Positions 1-6,085 of a stretch of DNA of 8,274 nucleotides are shown here, piece by piece. Numbering within the stretch: position 1 is the first letter of the stretch; each line of letters begins with the position of its first letter. The notes below the pieces were generated by a model. That model searched no databases. It was not told the DNA's origin and worked only from the letters and a program-made list of their open reading frames with translations. The position numbers were made by a program, and so were the translations under genes. The stretch lies in the NCBI GenBank assembly GCA_015061765.1, contig SUVZ01000149.1, forward strand, positions 1 through 8,274, in the 5' to 3' direction. This DNA is from Lentisphaerota bacterium (GTDB lineage Bacteria > Verrucomicrobiota > Kiritimatiellia > RFP12 > UBA1067).

Positions 1-201
1 GGGATACTTCACCGTCTGCGCAAGGAGAATCCCGGGAAGATCTTCCATCCCGTGTCGGAAGAGATAGTATGTTCCGACATGAAGAAGATCACGCTTGAGA
101 ATCTCGCCGGCTGCCTGCGCGAAATGAAGCATGAGGTTGCCGTCCCTGAAGAAATCTCAACCCGTGCCAAACGCGCAATTGACGCAATGCTCGCAATATA
201 A
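1..201 (+). CDS. nadA: Quinolinate synthase NadA, C-terminal fragment (5' end outside window)
   Basis: Frame 1 is open from the first base to TAA at 199-201 and gives the last 66 residues. NadA is a cytoplasmic [4Fe-4S] enzyme that condenses iminoaspartate with dihydroxyacetone phosphate to quinolinate in de novo NAD synthesis. The fragment begins GILHRLRKENPGK and continues into EEIVCSDMKKITLENL. The Cys in VCSDMKK (fragment residue 24) matches the third conserved cluster-ligating cysteine of the family, followed by the usual MKK-TLE helix and a VPEEI...A...I.AML tail. It has the shorter, Thermotoga/Bacillus-like C-terminus rather than the E. coli-like extended one. It converges on the minus-strand genes, and no convincing terminator is visible after the stop. 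It is the only clear housekeeping gene here and probably marks the edge of the conserved chromosome next to an accessory region. Confidence 0.93.
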   Translation, partial: GILHRLRKENPGKIFHPVSEEIVCSDMKKITLENLAGCLREMKHEVAVPEEISTRAKRAIDAMLAI

Positions 202-265
202 TAATTCTTTACCATTGCTTTTACTGGGTGGCAGATTGACGGGCCTTTCATTTTCAGGACTATTC

Positions 266-537
266 CTAATGCCCTGGTTTCTTGCCACTTTCGCCTTCTA
301 TTCCAACTAAAACAAGTGTTTTACACGTCGCACCCCGTATGCGCTTGCCTTCTTTCTGTCCTCCGACATATCTCTCGTCAAGTTCGACACGCCCCGATAA
401 CTTTTCCCTACCAGGACGAATCATAACGCTTCTAAGTTTCTGAAGCCACCCCAAGATGTCTGATAACTGCCGAACCCGAATGCATCATGGAAGTTCTTGG
501 CGCTCCATTCCAAAGGGATGCGAACAATTTCATCGAT
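266..537 (-). pseudogene. IS1595-family (ISXO2-like) transposase remnant, frameshifted and truncated
   Basis: Reading down the minus strand, one frame (537 to about 452) gives IDEIVRIPLEWSAKNFHDAF then GFGSYQTSWG. The text then continues in a different frame (from about 454 to the TAG at 266-268) as GWLQKLRSVMIRPGREKLSG then RVELDERYVGG. Together these follow the central part of IS1595/ISXO2-like transposases: an SAK..L...FGFGSYQTAW.WLQKLR segment followed by the start of the DDE domain with the E-D-E-Y-GG motif. The switch falls in a run of four G at 'tcttggggtgg', where one extra G would restore the reading frame. A TGA lies directly upstream (538-540), and the protein stops about 25 residues after the first catalytic Asp, so most of the DDE domain is missing. 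No terminal inverted repeats or target-site duplication were found. This is a dead remnant squeezed between nadA and the phosphoesterase gene. Confidence 0.85.
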
Positions 538-559
538 TCACTTAAGTTCTCCGTCGCCC

Positions 560-1342
560 TTAGGTTTTCCGCCTTAATCTCAACTTTTTCTTCGTTTTTG
601 CAAACAATCTTCTGTCAAGCCTATTAAGATGGTCAAGCCATGCGGGCAGCGGCAAACCGCAGTTGGCAAAGGCTTTGACATATGCCGGGAAATCAAAATC
701 AAGGCGACGAAGATCGACCGTGCCATTGCTGTCATCGAATATGGCATATGAGGCAAAGAAGTCGTTACGAGGATATCCAACCGAACCAACATTCACAATG
801 TAGCGCCATCCATCAGCCATGTCGAACATGCCAACGCCGGACATCTCGACATTTCCATCCGGAGCAAGTTTCCACACCCTCGCCGCATGAGTATGACCCA
901 CAAACATCAACCGATGTTTACAGGCATAAAAATTCAGTCTGACATCGATTACGGCAATGATGTACCCATACATATGCGGAGCTATGAAATCGCCATGAGA
1001 ACAGGCGAAATGCTCATTCTCATACGTATACGGCAACTCGCGCATCTCAGCAAGACGCTCCTGCCCCAGTTCCTTGCGTTCAGCAATGTCGAAAGCATAA
1101 TTCGGATTAATGCGAATCAACGCATCCGCCTCGATTCCGGCACAAGCGGCATCGTGATTCCCGAGAAGCCATACGTCACAGTTCCTTTTCACAAGTTCAT
1201 ATGCCTCAACGGCATTATATCCATACCCTGTGACATCGCCAAGACAGATAATCTTATCGACCTTCTGCATCTTTGCGTCTGCCAGTACCATTTCAAAGGC
1301 CGCTGGATTCGCATGGATATCACTGACAATAGCATATTTCAT
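560..1342 (-). CDS. Calcineurin-like metallophosphoesterase (YfcE/MJ0912-like)
   Basis: A 260-residue protein with the complete set of dinuclear-metal motifs of the calcineurin-like phosphoesterase fold. These are SDIHAN (Asp8, His10), GDVTGYG (Asp36), GNHD (Asn62, His63), SHGD (His116) and GHTH (His150, His152). The GD..GYG form is typical of the small bacterial/archaeal phosphodiesterase group (COG0639/Metallophos_2) and not of PPP phosphatases, which have GD.VDRG. No signal peptide or membrane segment is visible, so it should be cytoplasmic. The C-terminus is a short basic tail rich in Lys and Arg. The ATG at 1342 places SDIH at the usual distance from the N-terminus, but there is no good Shine-Dalgarno just before it. 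It is last in a same-strand group after kinase and sigma factor, with a 55-nt gap. A role in reversing phosphorylation or hydrolysing a nucleotide signal is inference from context. Confidence 0.9.
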   Translation of the reverse strand: MKYAIVSDIHANPAAFEMVLADAKMQKVDKIICLGDVTGYGYNAVEAYELVKRNCDVWLLGNHDAACAGIEADALIRINPNYAFDIAERKELGQERLAEMRELPYTYENEHFACSHGDFIAPHMYGYIIAVIDVRLNFYACKHRLMFVGHTHAARVWKLAPDGNVEMSGVGMFDMADGWRYIVNVGSVGYPRNDFFASYAIFDDSNGTVDLRRLDFDFPAYVKAFANCGLPLPAWLDHLNRLDRRLFAKTKKKLRLRRKT

Positions 1343-1397
1343 AACATAAAAAGATACGCAGTTTTAAGATGAACCTGACACCTTTTTAGCAAAAAAT

Positions 1398-1991
1398 TCA
1401 ATCCCCAAGTTCCCTCTCGATAATTTCCGCCATTTTCTCGATTCTGGACTTTATTTTATAGATATAATTCCTGTTAACGCCAAATCTATCCTCAACCTCC
1501 TCTACGGGATGTCCGTCAATGGCATAAGCCCTATAGATATCGCGCGTCTGTGCGTTCATCGCCGTTTTTGTGAGAACATGTTCAATGGCGCTTTGCCTCC
1601 TTGCCAGCATCCACTTCATATCCAGTTCCATGGCGGCATCCGCAGAAACCGGTATTTCAATCTCATCAATGCTCATATGCAATCCACCGCCACGTACAGA
1701 CTCCTTGCGGTAGAGAGATACAAGATGGTTGCGGATCATCGTGGCAAGAAACGCCCGGAACGTTCCCTTCGATGAATCGTACTTGCCGCATTGCACCACA
1801 TCGACAAGTTTGATGTAGATATCCTGTATCACATCATCTGGATCATGGGTCGAATCATGCCATTCGACGAACTTTCGAATGGCCGGCGTGTACAGATCGA
1901 AAAACCTGATCCAGGCAGCCTCGCGTTCACCGGTTATCTCAACGGCGATCTTCTCCAGGAGCGTCATTGATGTCATCGGAAATACGCTCAT
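1398..1991 (-). CDS. ECF-like RNA polymerase sigma factor coupled to a Ser/Thr kinase
   Basis: I place the start at ATG 1991, giving 197 residues. This ATG overlaps the kinase stop as ATGA and is preceded by GGAGGGTGG at 2003-1995. A longer frame back to 2096 exists but lies wholly inside the kinase gene. Sigma region 2 covers about residues 24-100 and shows HDPDDVIQDIYIKL, then KYDSSKGTFRAFLATMIRNH, the sigma2 core pattern. Region 4 covers about 133-190, with a helix-turn-helix around VEEVEDRFGVNRNYIYKIKSR. Regions 1 and 3 are absent, as in ECF factors. ECF factors encoded beside Hanks-type kinases are established in several phyla, and in Vibrio parahaemolyticus the kinase PknT phosphorylates EcfP to activate it. 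No anti-sigma gene is visible. Control of this sigma factor by phosphorylation from the overlapping kinase gene is a reasonable inference. Its target promoters are unknown. Confidence 0.88.
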   Translation of the reverse strand: MSVFPMTSMTLLEKIAVEITGEREAAWIRFFDLYTPAIRKFVEWHDSTHDPDDVIQDIYIKLVDVVQCGKYDSSKGTFRAFLATMIRNHLVSLYRKESVRGGGLHMSIDEIEIPVSADAAMELDMKWMLARRQSAIEHVLTKTAMNAQTRDIYRAYAIDGHPVEEVEDRFGVNRNYIYKIKSRIEKMAEIIERELGD

Positions 1992-2851
1992 TTGCCACCC
2001 TCCATCTGCGGAGGAAGAAGCCGGACAAGACCACGCAGCTTGTACGGACGGGCCTTGGGATTCTCCGCAAGCATCCACGGCAGAACCTTGTCCCACCGAT
2101 ATTCATACATTTTCAGCATCTCGACAACTCCTGTCCCCGGCTCATACCAGATACCGGTCAACAAACGGAAAATAAGCACCCCAAGCGAATAGACGTCGGA
2201 ATTGCGCGTTGCAGGCTCTCCACGCACAACCTCCGGAGCCATATACCCGGCGGTACCCATCATGAACTTCGTCTTTTGCGAACCGCATGATGTAAACACG
2301 GGCATCGTGCGTGTTATCTGAAGCTCCTTGGCAAGGCTGTCGCTGAATATTTTTGAAACACCGAAATCCGAAAGCACCGCATGCTTATCAGGACGAATCA
2401 GCACATTTGTGCATTTGACATCGCGATGAACCACACCCATTGCATGAATATAATCAAGCGCCGCTGCCAGATCCTCAAACCACATCTTAATGAAGTCCTC
2501 GTCAAGGTCACTCGTATCGACATCATCAAGCGTATGCGGCAGACCGTCCTTGTACAAAACTTGGTCCATCACAAAAAACGGCAGTCGCGTCTCTTCGTCA
2601 ATCCCGGAATCATGAACCTTGACGATATTCGGATGATCGAGTTTTGTAAGCACCTTCGCTTCGGCAAGAAACTTTTTCTTCAGTAGAAGAAGATGGCCTC
2701 TGCTCGGCGTAAAAACCTTAAGCGCATATCTTGAGCCGCCGTCAACGCGCTCGACCTCATACACCGTCCCCGCCGCCCCCTGCCCGAGCGGACGGATGAT
2801 ACGATAGTTGCCGATTACGCTTCCTTCTTCAAATTCGATCATCTCTTCCAT
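1988..2851 (-). CDS. Soluble Hanks-type Ser/Thr protein kinase
   Basis: A 287-residue kinase with every catalytic element in place. These are the glycine loop GQGAAG (23-28), ALK with Lys45, helix-C Glu64 in FLAEAK, the catalytic loop HRDVKCTN (His142, Arg143, Asp144, Asn149), DFG (Asp162) and APE (205-207). The long activation segment carries several Thr and Ser residues, and SDVYSLGVLIFRLLTG matches the F-helix. After the C-lobe the protein ends with no linker, membrane segment or sensor domain, so it is predicted cytoplasmic. The start is the ATG at 2851 with AAAGGTG 5 nt upstream. Its N-terminus (MEEMIEFEEGSVIGNYRI) is almost identical to that of the receptor kinase starting at 8127, so the two are paralogues. 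An acidic stretch, DDVDTSDLDED (109-119), sits between hinge and helix E and is shared with that paralogue. It overlaps the sigma gene by 4 nt and follows the ATPase gene by 56 nt. Confidence 0.96.
   Translation of the reverse strand: MEEMIEFEEGSVIGNYRIIRPLGQGAAGTVYEVERVDGGSRYALKVFTPSRGHLLLLKKKFLAEAKVLTKLDHPNIVKVHDSGIDEETRLPFFVMDQVLYKDGLPHTLDDVDTSDLDEDFIKMWFEDLAAALDYIHAMGVVHRDVKCTNVLIRPDKHAVLSDFGVSKIFSDSLAKELQITRTMPVFTSCGSQKTKFMMGTAGYMAPEVVRGEPATRNSDVYSLGVLIFRLLTGIWYEPGTGVVEMLKMYEYRWDKVLPWMLAENPKARPYKLRGLVRLLPPQMEGGK
1995..2003 (-). promoter_or_regulatory. Shine-Dalgarno site that decides the sigma-factor start
   Basis: GGAGGGTGG lies just before the ATG at 1991, inside the last codons of the kinase gene. 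Together with the ATGA stop/start overlap it supports translational coupling and the 197-residue start over the longer upstream frame. Confidence 0.75.
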
Positions 2852-2856
2852 TTCTT

Positions 2857-2863
2857 CACCTTT
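2857..2863 (-). promoter_or_regulatory. Shine-Dalgarno site of the soluble kinase
   Basis: AAAGGTG lies 5 nt before the ATG at 2851. This spacing selects Met1 over the in-frame ATG three codons later. The same site is conserved at 8133-8139 before the paralogous kinase. Confidence 0.7.
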
Positions 2864-2886
2864 CTACCTGAAGCTACGCATCCTGT

Positions 2887-2905
2887 CGGATAATCTGACA
2901 GCGGA
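2887..2905 (-). other. Small inverted repeat in the ATPase-kinase spacer
   Basis: On the coding strand CTGTC-(9 nt)-GACAG could form a weak 5-bp stem. The right arm lies in the ten-base patch that differs between the two module copies, and copy 2 lacks it. There is no following T-run, so it is not a standard terminator. It may be chance. Confidence 0.3.
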
Positions 2906-2907
2906 AT

Positions 2908-4272
2908 CTATGGCTTAAATTCACGAACTATCTCCGGTATCTTGAATGCACACCATTGCGGCAGCGTCAATATGCCGTTCTCGAATCCCACATTGCCATT
3001 TACCAGTTTGACACCCCAGCGAATATCCTTATAGATTTCGCGGTCAATCATCGTGCGCAGACTTTTAGAACGATTGTTTTCCGCTTTTACCTCTACCGGA
3101 ACCAGGCAATCCGCCGAACGCACAAAAAAATCCATTTCAAGGGTCGAGTTCTCTCGTTTGAAGTAGGCTAACGGAACGCCGGCCTTGACCAATGCCTCTC
3201 CGACAATATGTTCGAAAAGTCCTCCTTTCCAAGTGCCGAGATTGCGCCGGATGCGCACATCCTCCTGAACTTCTTTTTCCAGCATCGACAGCAAAAGCCC
3301 CGAATCACACATATAAAGTTTGAATGAATCGTTATCGAGGTGAGCACCGATCGGCAACTCCGGAACATCCATACGTCGGCACTTATTCACTACCCCGGCA
3401 TCTTCAAGCCATTCCACACACCCCCAGTAATCTTTGCGTATCGCCCCCTTGGAAACGGTAGACCATTGAAACTTGCGGTTTTCCTTCGCAAGATGCACCG
3501 GAATGGAATCAAACACATTCTGAATCCGAACCGGATCGAAACCCTCGGCGTACTTTCGGATGTCTTCGCGATAGTCTTCCAATATACGCCGCTGCGTCTG
3601 GGGAACCCGTTCAAAAGTTCCCTTCACGAAATACATCTCCAATACATCCGGCATCCCGCCTGTGGCGCAATAATCCATGAACAGCCTATCCATTGTATTC
3701 TTGACGGCCACACCGAAAGGCTGCCGGGCGATGACAGGATCCAAAAGCCCCAAAATCTGTTCGTCGCGATACCCGCATCCCCAAAGAAACTCTTCAAAAT
3801 CCAAAGAGTGCATCAATGCCGTCTCTTGATAGCCGACGCTGTAACTTTTTACCCGCTTTACCTGCAACCCCAAAAGCGATCCGCTGCACACCACATCAAA
3901 CCGACCATCCTGCGCAAAGAACTTGAGCGATGTTGCAATCTCTGGAAACTCCTGAAGTTCATCAAAGAACAATAATGTTTCATTAGGAGTAAAATGTAAA
4001 TTCGGGTCGATTATCGATATATTCCGGATTATGCTGTCAACCGAAAAACCATCACGCACAATCTCTTTAAATTCGGGCCTTTCAACAAAATTTATCTCGA
4101 TGAAATCTGTATATTCCTGTCTTGCAAATCGTCGCACCGTTTCCGTCTTTCCTACTTGCCGCGCACCCTTGACTATGAGCGGCAAATGCTCTTCTCGGGC
4201 TTTCCACTCTAGAAGAAAAGCATCAAACTTACGACGTAGATATAAAATCGGACTTTTCGCTTTCATATCCAC
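2908..4272 (-). CDS. AAA_14/DUF4143 family ATPase
   Basis: A 454-residue cytoplasmic ATPase counted from GTG 4272. ATG 4266 (MKAKSPILYL) is an equally good or better start given the promoter position. The N-terminal AAA_14 domain has Walker A GARQVGKT (36-43), Walker B LLFFDELQ (100-107) and a sensor-like CSGSLLG segment. The C-terminal half is DUF4143-like and ends with a PD-(D/E)XK-nuclease-like signature: TLEMDFFV (Glu379, Asp381) followed by VPVEVKAEN (Glu394, Lys396). Whether it cuts DNA is not known for the family, whose members occur in many copies in bacteria and archaea and remain poorly characterised. It is the first gene of the group that continues with kinase, sigma factor and phosphoesterase. 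A second, nearly identical ATPase C-terminus lies upstream of the other kinase at 8184, so the ATPase-kinase pairing is a repeated arrangement. Confidence 0.93.
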   Translation of the reverse strand: MDMKAKSPILYLRRKFDAFLLEWKAREEHLPLIVKGARQVGKTETVRRFARQEYTDFIEINFVERPEFKEIVRDGFSVDSIIRNISIIDPNLHFTPNETLLFFDELQEFPEIATSLKFFAQDGRFDVVCSGSLLGLQVKRVKSYSVGYQETALMHSLDFEEFLWGCGYRDEQILGLLDPVIARQPFGVAVKNTMDRLFMDYCATGGMPDVLEMYFVKGTFERVPQTQRRILEDYREDIRKYAEGFDPVRIQNVFDSIPVHLAKENRKFQWSTVSKGAIRKDYWGCVEWLEDAGVVNKCRRMDVPELPIGAHLDNDSFKLYMCDSGLLLSMLEKEVQEDVRIRRNLGTWKGGLFEHIVGEALVKAGVPLAYFKRENSTLEMDFFVRSADCLVPVEVKAENNRSKSLRTMIDREIYKDIRWGVKLVNGNVGFENGILTLPQWCAFKIPEIVREFKP

Positions 4273-4274
4273 AA

Positions 4275-4283
4275 ATTATAGCA
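4275..4283 (-). promoter_or_regulatory. Extended -10 promoter element for the ATPase operon
   Basis: On the minus strand TGCTATAAT (4283 to 4275) matches the extended -10 consensus TGnTATAAT exactly. No good -35 hexamer is seen 16-18 nt upstream, as is common for extended -10 promoters. The +1 would fall near 4268, two bases before ATG 4266 and downstream of GTG 4272. This favours ATG 4266 and a nearly leaderless transcript, and no Shine-Dalgarno is visible before either start. Confidence 0.6.
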
Positions 4284-4312
4284 TATTTCTCACATTAAAA
4301 CATCATCCAAAA

Positions 4313-4395
4313 ATATTTTATGAGCGAACTTTATTCGATTGGGACATATTTTATGAGCGAACCTCACTCGCATCAAGCATGTTTTATGAGCATTC
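4313..4395. repeat. Three 17-nt direct repeats at an exact 33-nt period
   Basis: On the plus strand ATATTTTATGAGCGAAC occurs at 4313-4329 and 4346-4362 with no mismatch. A third copy at 4379-4395 matches 13 of 17, with its core TTTTATGAGC intact. Start-to-start spacing is 33 nt both times, about three helical turns, and the two 16-nt spacers are unrelated. On the coding strand the unit reads GTTCGCTCATAAAATAT. The array lies about 30-110 bp upstream of the predicted -10 of the ATPase operon. It looks like a phased operator or a binding array for a regulator. It could also act as the terminal region of the upstream gene, but there is no hairpin-plus-T-run in it. Confidence 0.75.
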
Positions 4396-4432
4396 AAAGC
4401 AGCATCGCCTGCTTGAGGCAGCAAACTTTTAA

Positions 4433-6085
4433 TCATTTGCCGTAGACAAGAATCTTATGAATGACAAGGCTTTCGTTTCTATATCCTTCCATCCTGCCAA
4501 TTCGTATGTATTTAGCCTTCACTTTTGCCTTTCGGCGCAAGTCAATGCGATAACGATTTCTCTCCTGCATTTCCTCGTGAATCTCCATCCATCTCTTACC
4601 ATCTTCCGACACCCATATTTTAAACGGACAAGCCCACCATTTACCACGGTATATCTCGAGCTGGATACCGGTTATTTCTCTGAGCGAATCAAGCTTGAAT
4701 TGAACCCAAGGCGCATCTTCCTTTCTTGTGCAACAACCGCTTGTATCTTCGTAATAGTCAAAATGGCGAATGATCGTCGATTCTCTTGAAAACATTCTAC
4801 GCCATCTTTCAGGAGTATTACGCCCTGGTTCTTTTGACGAAATGCCATCAAATTCTGCGTTCTCACTGAGAAGCGCTCCTCCAAAATCTTTGTCTGAAAA
4901 CGGCTCGTCCTCTTTGTTTTTTGAATTCCACTCCTTTTCGACATCTGGTGCGACTACAACGTGAGCGTAAGAAGATGAATCCATATGTTCAAATATTTGC
5001 AATCTTCCAAGGCGTTTCAGAATACGATTGGAAAAACGACCTGCATAATGAAATGGATTTATTTCTCTGTCCTCATAATGAAGGCAATTCTGCTTTATTA
5101 AGTACCAGTCATACACGTTTGCTCGATTACCCCAATTTTCTCCTATGTCATATGTATCCAATAGCAAAATATCTCGTCCACCTGGCACACACAAATCGCA
5201 AACACCGAACCGGGTCGGTGTTGTCCGTCCACCCACAAACAACACCGAGTACATTTGACCGCCCTCTTCGTGTTCCCAATTTTCAGGCATACGGCACTTA
5301 TCCCACATCTCGGCAAACTCTTTTACATAGTCACCGCTTCTCGGATCATATATCTCCTTTTCTTTCAGTCTTTTCTCATCCCCACCTGCAAATGCCCACT
5401 CATATTCTGCCTCCGTCGGCAAACGAAACACATAACCACCGGGGAGTTGCGCCCCATAGCGTTCATTAAGAAAACGACAGTACGCAAGCCATTTGTTGCG
5501 CGGGAAAGCACGGTAAATCGGATTTTTCGGAAACCTCCGACCAAATCGCTCTTCGACGGTGCGGCTAATGACGTCCTGACAATCATATTTTGCAAATTCT
5601 CTCCACTCTTTGACAGTCACACAATATTTGGTCATCCAAAACGGATATGTAAGCTCCACTTTATGCGTGTCTTTGCGTTGCCCATCCGGATTTTTCATCT
5701 CAAATTTCCCGACTGGAATCGTACAGAACACCATCTCCTTCCCGCCAACCATTCGGAATTTAAACTCCTTGGGTTTTGAGATGAATTTCTTTACCTCTTT
5801 TGGTGACGGCCAACGATTTTTCGGTACATAAACGCCTTCCGGAGCAACCTTTACCCTACATTTTTTCCAAGCCTCTTCTTTGACCAAATCAGGCCCAACG
5901 ACAATGCGAGAAAAGAAAAGCCTATTCTCTCCAATACCACTTAAATAACGATCTGAGATTCCAGAAGCTCGTTCAACCGTTTTTACCTCACCGTCATTGT
6001 TGCTGTTAATATCAAATCCTTCAATCCATCTCAGAGGATCAATCTCTTCGTCGCTATATTTAAAAACCTCTTCTACATGACGCAC
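4433..6085 (-). CDS. C-terminal part of split receptor kinase: FGE-like tail, second FGE-like domain, F5/8C domain
   Basis: This 550-codon frame is counted from GTG 6085, which is probably not a genuine start. Residues 2-70 are the missing end of the FGE-like domain begun in the preceding gene: EEIDPLRW pairs with REINPFHY (340-347), and RIVVGPDL with HVVVAPDV in the second copy. Residues about 105-382 form that second FGE/SUMF1-like domain, with KVELTYPFWMTKYCVT and the hallmark GYVFRLPTEAEYEWA (217-231). Residues about 425-550 form an F5/8 type C (discoidin-like) domain: PWVQFKLDSLREITGIQLEI, FKIWVSEDGKRW, AKYIRI and a VYGK end. The active-site GGSW...CR.A.R region of true FGE enzymes is absent, so a binding fold is more likely than a sulfatase-activating enzyme. 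There is no signal peptide, so as a separate protein it would be stranded in the cytoplasm. That is further reason to read it as the ectodomain of the upstream kinase. It is AT-richer than the kinase. Confidence 0.85.
   Translation of the reverse strand: MRHVEEVFKYSDEEIDPLRWIEGFDINSNNDGEVKTVERASGISDRYLSGIGENRLFFSRIVVGPDLVKEEAWKKCRVKVAPEGVYVPKNRWPSPKEVKKFISKPKEFKFRMVGGKEMVFCTIPVGKFEMKNPDGQRKDTHKVELTYPFWMTKYCVTVKEWREFAKYDCQDVISRTVEERFGRRFPKNPIYRAFPRNKWLAYCRFLNERYGAQLPGGYVFRLPTEAEYEWAFAGGDEKRLKEKEIYDPRSGDYVKEFAEMWDKCRMPENWEHEEGGQMYSVLFVGGRTTPTRFGVCDLCVPGGRDILLLDTYDIGENWGNRANVYDWYLIKQNCLHYEDREINPFHYAGRFSNRILKRLGRLQIFEHMDSSSYAHVVVAPDVEKEWNSKNKEDEPFSDKDFGGALLSENAEFDGISSKEPGRNTPERWRRMFSRESTIIRHFDYYEDTSGCCTRKEDAPWVQFKLDSLREITGIQLEIYRGKWWACPFKIWVSEDGKRWMEIHEEMQERNRYRIDLRRKAKVKAKYIRIGRMEGYRNESLVIHKILVYGK

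Larger units (their letters stand above)
2805..2998. repeat. Long direct repeat, copy 1: ATPase 3' end, spacer and kinase 5' end
   Basis: This 194-bp stretch matches 8081-8274 without gaps and with about 13 mismatches by eye (about 93%). The offset is 5,276 bp. It holds the last 91 bp of the ATPase gene, the whole 56-bp spacer and the first 47 bp of the kinase. Six of the mismatches cluster in ten spacer bases (2882-2891). The match to copy 2 is cut only by the window end on the ATPase side, and it decays quickly inside the kinase. Confidence 0.93.

Noticed and set aside
1992..2096. 35-residue N-terminal extension of the sigma factor
   Set aside because: The extension lies inside the kinase gene, has low-complexity content unlike sigma factors, and a strong Shine-Dalgarno with ATGA overlap supports the start at 1991.
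3340..3975. Plus-strand open frame of about 211 codons
   Set aside because: It is antisense to the well-supported ATPase gene, shows no recognisable domain and has no start signals.
2908..4272. DNA-cutting anti-phage nuclease based on the PD-(D/E)XK-like E...D...E.K residues
   Set aside because: The signature is common to DUF4143 proteins without demonstrated nuclease activity, and neighbours point to signalling instead of a known defence system.
4313..4395. Short CRISPR-like array (repeat-spacer pattern)
   Set aside because: The 17-nt repeats and 16-nt spacers are too short, there are only three units, no cas gene is present, and the array sits in a promoter position.
4400..4432. Terminator after the receptor kinase (GCCT-GCTTG-AGGC stem)
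   Set aside because: The stem is only 4 bp and no T-run follows it on the minus strand.
4921..5469. Plus-strand open frame of about 182 codons, and a similar one at 887-1372
   Set aside because: They are antisense to genes with clear domain motifs and have no family resemblance of their own.
4433..6085. Diversity-generating retroelement target (FGE-like folds are often DGR variable proteins)
   Set aside because: No reverse transcriptase, no template/variable repeat pair with adenine-specific changes, and the C-terminus is an F5/8C domain, not a variable FGE end.
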